A model generated the notes under the pieces. The model did no database searches and had not been told where the DNA came from. It was given only the letters and a program-made list of their open reading frames with translations. Of a DNA stretch of 64,000 nt, positions 58,013 to 64,000 are shown in pieces. The DNA is from Bilabrum cf. latius. Its lineage: Eukaryota; Bigyra: Bicosoecida; Bigyra; Bicosoecida. Position 1 is the first letter of the stretch. Each line of letters starts with the position of its first letter. The DNA is taken from contig OZ237737.1 in the NCBI GenBank assembly GCA_965178125.1, forward strand, positions 496,001-560,000, in the 5' to 3' direction. Both the position numbers and the translations under genes were made by a program.

Positions 58013-60682
58013 TCACAACACCTCAAGCCCTCTGCCCCCGTCAGGGCACAGCTCCGAGACGGTCACGCCTGCCAGCCCCCTTGATCCGCAGATCACGTCA
58101 AGCGCGCGGTCCACAGAGGCCACCACGTCGTGGTCGTAGCTCGGCCTCTCGAACCCAGGCACGTGCGAGAGGCTGAAGACGAGGTCGGCGGGCAGCTGGG
58201 CGTGCAGCTTGACGATGCCGCCGCGAAGGTCGCCCTGGTGCGAGAGGCGCTCACGCACGCGAGCGGGCCCTTTGGTGTCGTGGTCCCAGGGGCAGTGCGA
58301 CCACAGGCACACGGACATACCTGCGGCGTTCGCGGCGCGCAGGACTGACACGTTGCGGGTGCCGCTCTGCGGCCTGAACCAACGCACAGTGGTCTGGCGG
58401 AACGGCTCGGGTACTAGCTCCAGACGGAAGTGCAGCGTGCTGTAGAGCAGAGCGGCGAGGCTGACGTCCACGTCGTCATCGTCGCTGTCATCCCCATCCT
58501 CGTCCTCTTCGTCCTCCTTCTTGCCGCCTGACCCGCGTGCCCTGCTGCCTGCTCTGCGCCTCGCCTTGGGCTTCTCCTCCTCCTCCTCGGCCTGCTGCTC
58601 CATCGCCTCCATCTCCATCTCCGCCGCGTCCATATCCTCAAACTCGCCGGGGATAGTCTGAAGGGCCCTCTCTAGAGTCTCCTTGGCCTCTCGCATGGCG
58701 CCCTCGGTGTCCAGGCGGCCAGACGACGTGCCAGAGGGGCCCAGAAGCCCGATCTCGTGGCCAGCAGCAGCCACCAGCCTCACCAGCTGCGGCACCGCGC
58801 GGGCATCTCCCGCGGACACGAAGAAGGTGGCCCGGGCGCCCTTGTCCGCGAGCGTGGAGAGCACCTGGGCGAGCGTGGCCTCGTCGATCCCCTCGATGGT
58901 CAGGGCGGCGCAGTCGGTGTGCACGGAGCCGTGGGTGCTCACCTCGGCGAACATGGGCGCCAGCATGCGGTGTACACGGTTGGCACTGTGGCGGAGCGCC
59001 GAGGCGGCGCCGAAGATCAGAGTGGCGAGCACCGCTGCCACCAGGGGCTCGTCCACGGAGGCGCCCTTGTTGGCGAGCATGCGGGCAGGGGAGTACAGCG
59101 CGATGAGGGCGCCAACCTGCGCCTTGCCCGGTACGAGGTTCCACAGGGGCTGCAGGAAGGACAGGCCGTAGGTGATCCACTCCACGGCCTGGGTGACGTA
59201 AGGTCCCACGGCGTCGGTGACTGGCTTGAGTGCCGAGTAGTCGGCAGGGGGGTTCTCCTTGAGCTGCTGCTGCCCGAACACGATGGCGAAATAGCACACC
59301 GCGATCATTACCACCAGAATCGTAAAGTCCGCCGTGCCCATGCGCACGCTGGACGACATGCGGATGGTGGAAGTCTCGATGAAGCGCACGAAGGCGAGAC
59401 ACACCGACATGGCGGCGGCGTATCCGACGGCGAACGCGAACAGACGGGTGTGCATCGAGCCGTCGCCGCCAGTGGTCTGCGCCGCGTGCACGGCCACCAG
59501 CCCAAACGACAGGGTCACGAGCACAGCCGAGTTCCGCTGGAGCGGGGAGAAGGGCCCGTACACCGCGGGTTTGGTGCGGAGGAAGGGCCAGTGGCTCGCC
59601 AAGTCAACTGCGAGAACTGCCGTGGCGGCAAGGGCGAGAGCTACGGATCCGGAGCCGGAACTTCCGAAGAGGGTGGCGCCCTCTGCGCCCGTGATCCACT
59701 GGAACGCGTCGGTAGGGCCCGGCAGGACGGCGATGGTCTCGGTCACGACCGACAGGCCGACCGCCCCGGCCAGCACGTACCACCACACGGGGATGTTCCC
59801 GGTCTCAGGGTACCTGGGGGGCCCTGCGACCAGTAGCGCGATGGGCAGGGACATGGCCAGCGCCACGATCTGCGGGGATAGCTCGATCCCGGCGTATGCG
59901 TAGGCGAAGAGGAGGCTCCCTCCGATGACGCCGAGCACGGCGAACTGAGGCGTGAACGTCTCGGCGAGCCCTGCGAGATAGGCGGCGGCATAAGGTTGAT
60001 ATGGATGATCGTGCAACCAAATACTGAAAGCTTCTGGCGTGCGAGATGGGAACTGGCTGAGGTAATTGCAGTGACACGCAAGTGATCTCCGCCAAGCACA
60101 CCGCTGACTAGCTCGCTCACACTTGACAGACACGCCATAGGCTGCGGCGAAAAAGGCAAGAATCACCGGGATAATCCTAAGGCTTGACGCCTCGAAGCCC
60201 TTGCCACCGATCACGTCAGGCTGTGTCGCAACGAGGACGATTCCAACTGCCACCGCCACCACGGTCGCAGAATACCGATGCCAAATCAGGGAGGCGCACA
60301 AAGTGCCAGCTCCAATCACGGCAGACAGAAGAAGCTCTTTGTTGATCTTGCTGGCAGAGACGTGCATGGCCACGTACACGAGGACACCCACAGTTGCCAC
60401 AACCGAGGTGAGGAAACACAGCGGAAGCATGATCGAAGTCAACTTCCTGCTGCCAGTCACGCCAGCAAATGCCACAAATGCGGCGCTGATGCTCTGCGTT
60501 GGAGACAGGAGGCCCTTGGGAGATACGAAGACATTCGATCGTGTTGCGTGAGATTCGAAGTGCAACTGCAACGAGACGCGAAGATCCCTGAGGCAGCACG
60601 TGCAGATGAGCCCAAGCTAGTCAGAACTTACAAAAAGAAAGAGTATTCCAGCATAACTCGTCTCATCTAAAGTAAAATTCAT
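58013..60682 (-). CDS. Polytopic membrane protein with degenerate NodB-like deacetylase domain
   Basis: 889 aa from ATG 60682 to TGA 58013. At least ten hydrophobic segments fill the first about 550 residues (for example AAFVAFAGV, LLLSAVIGAGTLCASLIWH, FTILVVMIAVCYFAIVFGQQ). A cytosolic or lumenal domain of about 300 residues then resembles the NodB/CE4 polysaccharide deacetylase fold: ALTIEGIDEATLAQVLSTLA, KGARATFFVSAGD, GHEIGLLG, VRWFRPQSG, CLWSHCPWDHDT. The motif-1 acidic pair (normally DD) is replaced, and motif 2 keeps one His, so catalysis is doubtful. A Glu/Lys/Asp-rich loop of about 70 residues splits the domain. One TAG (complement of 60617) lies near the N-terminus; alternatively a short gtaagt-cag intron removes it. 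A 3n intron near 59985-60130 is also possible because that stretch is polar amid helices. Confidence 0.65.
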
Positions 60683-60921
60683 CCTCGCGTGCAGCAGGGA
60701 CTGAGTGCGTGGGCCAACGGCAGCGTCGATCTGGTTTAGACCGAAGGTAGCGTGCTGTTAAATCCAAGCGTGCGCGCGCACCCAAAGGGCAGATGAGCGT
60801 GGGCCCCCAGACCCTAGAAGTGGCTGGTCACCAGCCTCGCAAAGCAGTGCTTCAGCATATCACTTTGAGACTAATGCAAATATATGCATGCCAACCTCAA
60901 AAAAGCCAGCACTGCGCCTGT

Positions 60922-62658
60922 TCACAGCGACAGCACCGCCATGGACGTCGTGACGGATCCAACACCGTCTTCTTCGTCGCTTGAGGGCAGGTCCTCGCCG
61001 ACCCCATCCTTCACCTCGATCCCAGCCTGCCTTTTCCTCTCTCGCTCTGCCGCCGCTCGTTTCCTCAGCTCGGCTTTCCTTTCTTTGTTGCTTAGACCCT
61101 CCAGGCTGGCATCCCCCCCAGCCTCCATCGCTTTTCTCTTCTTCCTGGCCGCCTTCATCAAACGCTTCGCCTCCTTGCGCCTACGCTTCTCTTCCTTCTT
61201 CTGCTAGGCAAGCGCAGCCGCAGATACCAAAGAGGCTGCCTTGCCAGACCCAGCAGCTGCATCCCCATCAGCAGCAGCAGCAGCAGCAGCAGCATCATCA
61301 CCAGGGCTTGAGATGGACCCACACGCCGCACCTGCCCGCGCTGTTCCGGTGGAGCTGCCAGCGCCAACAGGCGGCGGACACCCACCGGAAGGCAACATCG
61401 GGGGAACATTTCCCGACGTTGCAACCGCGTCTTCCTCCAGGGCTCCACCGAGGCCCAGGCCGCCCTCTCCCCAGCCGTCCGTGAGCAACGAGCCGCCGCC
61501 TGCACCGCTTGCACCCGCAGAGGCTGGGACTGTCTCGAATTCGCCTGCCCCCGCTTTGGAAAGTGCAGGCTTCGCTGCTGCAGCACCACCCACCGCTGCT
61601 GCTTCGCCATCGCCAGCCCCGTGGACTCCTTCCATGTCCCCCCAGGCTTCTCGCTTGCTCTCCTGCTGCGCGATCAGGATCTCCAGAGCGGCGTCAACGT
61701 CACCCTCCACGGATGCCAGCGTTGATCTGACGTCCCCCAGCGTCATTCCAACGGTGCTGCGGAGCAGAAGCTCCTCCTCACTCGTCACACCTCCATTGGC
61801 GCCGCCCATCGCTGCCCCCTTGTCCCTGCCCCAGTCCGCCCCGGCACCTCCCCCCATGTCCAGTCGGTCCCCTGCACCAGCACCAGCACCAGCACCAGCA
61901 CCAGCACCAGCACCAGCACCAGCACCAGCACCAGCACCAGCACCAGCAATGAGCCTCTTTGCCTCCGGCGCGCCTTCCCAAACCGCGCCTTTAGCCGTCA
62001 TGACGAATGGAGTGGCGGGGGCTTTCGCGTCGTCCCCTAGCATCCTGATGGAATCGTAGTGCTCTCCGTTGCGATACACGAGGTTGATCGTCTTCTTGTA
62101 ACCCGGCGACTTGAACTCCCACCGGGGCTGGTCCAGCTGGTGCACCACGATGTTCATCTTGAGGTGATCATGAATTGCCATGATTTCTAGCTGCCCCACC
62201 CATTCGCCTTGCTTGGCGATGTTGGCCGTGTACTCCTCAAAAGTACCGTCCTCCTCCTCGCTTATGAAAAACTGGTACCCATCCTTGTTTGCCTGCAGGC
62301 GCGCCACGCAAGCAGCACGAAGCTCGACGTGATGGGCTTCAGTCCCATGCAACTAGTCTGACACGGCTCGAAACATGCAATTCCCATCTGCAGCAACTTC
62401 TCGCACTTGCAAGTTGGCCTTCCGAAGCTCTACAGCCAGCTTTCTGCTATCCGCTGCCCACTTCGCCTTGTCCTACCTAGCCCTTTCTCGCTGCATTCTG
62501 CGCCTATCTCTCTTCTCCTGTTTCTTTTCTTGGGCACGCTTCTGGTGCTGCAATCGACGTTCCTCCTTGCGGGTCTTTGCCTTGCCTGCACCCGATCCGC
62601 CTGCCGCAGACTTAGCACTTGTCCCCTTTCCTGTCTTCTTTCCCTTCTTCTTCGGCAT
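60922..62658 (-). CDS. OTUD3-like OTU-domain deubiquitinase
   Basis: 578 aa, intronless, TGA stop, three in-frame TAGs (complements of 62473, 62353, 61204). A basic Lys/Arg N-terminus precedes the OTU domain. The catalytic Asp/Cys motif is ADGNCMFRAVSD at residues 90-101 (Cys94). It is followed directly by TAG at codon 102, where OTU proteins have a near-invariant Gln (SDQL). The catalytic His is in NGEHYDS (His200). A UBA-like helix (MTLGDVRSTLASVEGDVDAA, about 301-333) follows a GAGAGA linker; OTU plus UBA-like is the OTUD3 layout. The C-terminus is Lys/Arg/Glu-rich. It should cleave ubiquitin from substrates in the cytosol. Under the standard code the domain would lose its active-site Cys, which strongly supports TAG as sense. 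Confidence 0.9.
61875..61947. repeat. Hexanucleotide repeat (GCACCA)n
   Basis: About twelve gcacca units on the plus strand, read as an alternating Ala-Gly linker in the OTUD3-like protein between the OTU domain and the UBA-like helix. Confidence 0.9.
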
Positions 62659-62958
62659 TAAACAACGACAATTATTTCAGAGGGAGGAAATCTGGGCTTT
62701 GCTCCATCGTTCTTGCTCGTGGCATAGAACGTTCGTTTAGAGTAGCGAACCTCGGCTGAAATCCATCGCCACGAGTCGGGAATCGCCATTTCCTTCGCAA
62801 TGCCTAGGGTATACATTCACATTTAGGCTGGAAACAATGATCATGTCATAGCTGTTCCTAATGTTCGCGACACTGACACGTGCGAGTCGTTGGCAAAGGT
62901 GAGAGACTGATCGTTGTATGATGAGCCACGTGGGCTGTAAACATCGAGATTATGGAAG
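62659..62958. promoter_or_regulatory. Divergent spacer, OTUD3-like / TPR protein
   Basis: 300 bases between divergent start codons, with AT-rich patches (acaattatttcag near 62667, gtatacattcacattta near 62810). No further motif recognised. Confidence 0.4.
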
Positions 62959-64000
62959 ATGTCCGCTACAAACGAGTGTAATTACTACCTTTTGCAGGCA
63001 TTCGTGGAGTCTCCCGGGTTTCGCCGCCGATTCAAAGCAATTCGCCCAGCCGCAATTCGATTTCGAGTGTGCGGCAAGCCAGAAGGGGGCCTGCTCCCCC
63101 AAGTAGCTTCAGTAGGAAACGCGCTGCGGTCAGACTTAACTCCAGCGACTCCTGGCTACGCAGACGCTGTTGCTGTGATCGTGAAGTTGCCAGAGTCTGC
63201 AGGTGAGCCGGAATCTTAGGTAGCCGAAGCCGCCAGAGTGGCTGTCAAGCACGAGGGCGCTGGGAAGCGCGAACGTCCTGCTGCTAGGCACGTTGGTGCA
63301 TCTAGTGGAGCCGGCTCCGACGATATCCTAGCGGATACCAAGTCCGTCGGAGGCAGCGAGGCCGAGGACGAGCCCGCGGCAGCGGACTGGAGGAGCGCCT
63401 GCCTGCAGGCAGAGCTTGGCCTTCGAGGGGGGGTCTACAGGCAGGCCATCCAGGCCATCAAGCAGGCGGTGGAAGCATACCCGGGAGGTGCAGCAGGGGC
63501 CCCAACGGAGGCTAGGGTGGCTCTTCTCCGGTGCAGAGCGTGGGTGCAGATGAAGGTGGGGAGACCCGCGAGGGCAGTGAAGCTGCTGCGCCAAGCAGTA
63601 TCGCTGTCTAAGAAAGACCCGTCGCTTGCGTGCGAATTCGGAGAGAGCCTGCTGTAGACTGGAGACAGCAAGGCCGCAGTGTCTGCATTTGACGGCGCCG
63701 CGGTGGAGCTCCGCAAGATGGAGACTAGGCTGGCTGCTAGCCCCTCGGCAGCTGCCGCGGCCCAGGGCAAGTCAACGGCTCTAATCGGCGCCCACGCTGC
63801 GTACAAGCTGGCCATGGGCAAGGGAGGCCGCTTTACCCTGTGCAACGGCCCCGGGGGGCTGTGCACCACGCCCTTCCCGGGCGTATACTGCAGCACGGAC
63901 GCTTTACTCGGTTGTGCGAGAGCTCTGTGGAAAGGCGGCAACTTGGCGGGCGGGGTCCAGGTCATCAACGCGATCGTGGAGACGGGTGCAGGTGACGAGC
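62959..64000 (+). CDS. TPR-repeat protein, 3' part cut by window edge
   Basis: 347 codons, open to the right edge. It starts at ATG 62959 (MSATNECNYYLLQAFVES). A short N-terminal domain and a linker lead to TPR-like helix pairs (YRQAIQAIKQAVEAYPG, ARVALLRCRAWVQMKVGRPA, RAVKLLRQAVSLSKKDPSLA, then DSKAAVSAFDGAAVEL). Two in-frame TAGs: 63217, in the linker, and 63655, within a TPR helix at a polar position (GESLL-TAG-TGDSKAA), where Gln fits. TPRs are protein-binding scaffolds; the specific family is not recognised and the C-terminus is missing. Confidence 0.65.

Noticed and set aside
1-64000. Programmed stop-codon readthrough instead of code change
   Set aside because: Readthrough normally affects one stop per gene with a specific context. 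Here up to 25 TAGs occur per gene in varied contexts, including in-tandem TAG-TAG, and the catalytic OTU motif contains one.
1-64000. UAG = leucine (the alternative UAG-only code)
   Set aside because: One TTG-TAG pair between A and B fits Leu, but the OTU and kinase conserved Gln columns, polyQ interruptions and four CAG/CAA-TAG pairs favour Gln. Kept as a testable alternative.
1-64000. Ciliate macronuclear origin because of the code
   Set aside because: No telomeric ends, multi-gene GC-rich DNA, introns of about 91-211 nt, and UAA retained as a stop. A ciliate cannot be excluded outright but nothing else points to it.
1-64000. CRISPR arrays, insertion sequences, prophage or viral genes
   Set aside because: No regularly spaced direct repeats with unique spacers, no transposase, integrase, reverse transcriptase or capsid-like protein was seen in any plausible frame.

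Overview
The window is nuclear DNA of a GC-rich, gene-dense eukaryote, probably a protist. Short GT-AG introns (about 91-211 nt, mostly gtgag donors and cgcag/tgcag acceptors) interrupt genes for eukaryote-only functions: SEC62, NECAP, an eIF4G-like factor, AATF/BFR2, mitochondrial FAD glycerol-3-phosphate dehydrogenase, EDRF1, an OTUD3-like deubiquitinase and a Zn2Cys6 regulator. I cannot name the species.

The main result concerns the genetic code. Fourteen of eighteen genes are broken by in-frame TAG but never by in-frame TAA or TGA. I count about 106 in-frame TAGs; about ten are counted twice because of a gene duplication. Every complete gene ends in TGA (13) or TAA (3), none in TAG. TAG falls on the conserved Gln of the OTU active-site motif, on a Gln of a deoxynucleoside kinase, inside polyQ and QAQAHA repeats, and opposite CAG or CAA in paralogous exons of this same window. 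The simplest reading is UAG = glutamine with UAA and UGA as stops, the assignment listed as NCBI table 15. All gene models below use it; under the standard code they fall into dozens of fragments.

Layout. 1-13.7 kb: nardilysin-like protease (-, cut by the left edge), AATF (+), GPD2 (+), a 1350-aa single-pass membrane protein (-), a 548-aa four-helix membrane protein (-), NECAP (+). 14-24 kb: a 1366-aa Zn2Cys6 regulator with a Gln-rich tail (-), eIF4G-like (-), deoxynucleoside kinase (+). 23.8-35.6 kb: a 1128-aa His-rich secreted protein (+), EDRF1 (-, 2145 aa, 25 TAGs), SEC62 (+). 36-56.5 kb: two tandem giant ankyrin/coiled-coil genes (3188 and 2822 aa) created by a duplication of about 10 kb, each itself made of two repeats of a four-exon module. 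56.6-64 kb: a coiled-coil protein (+), a polytopic membrane protein with a degenerate NodB-like domain (-), OTUD3-like deubiquitinase (-), and a TPR protein (+, cut by the right edge).

Many neighbours are divergent with only 106-300 bases between start codons, or convergent with a few hundred bases or less between stops. The housekeeping genes do not form a pathway. The ankyrin pair shows mosaic near-identity, which suggests gene conversion. No tRNA, rRNA, CRISPR array, transposase or viral gene was recognised by eye.
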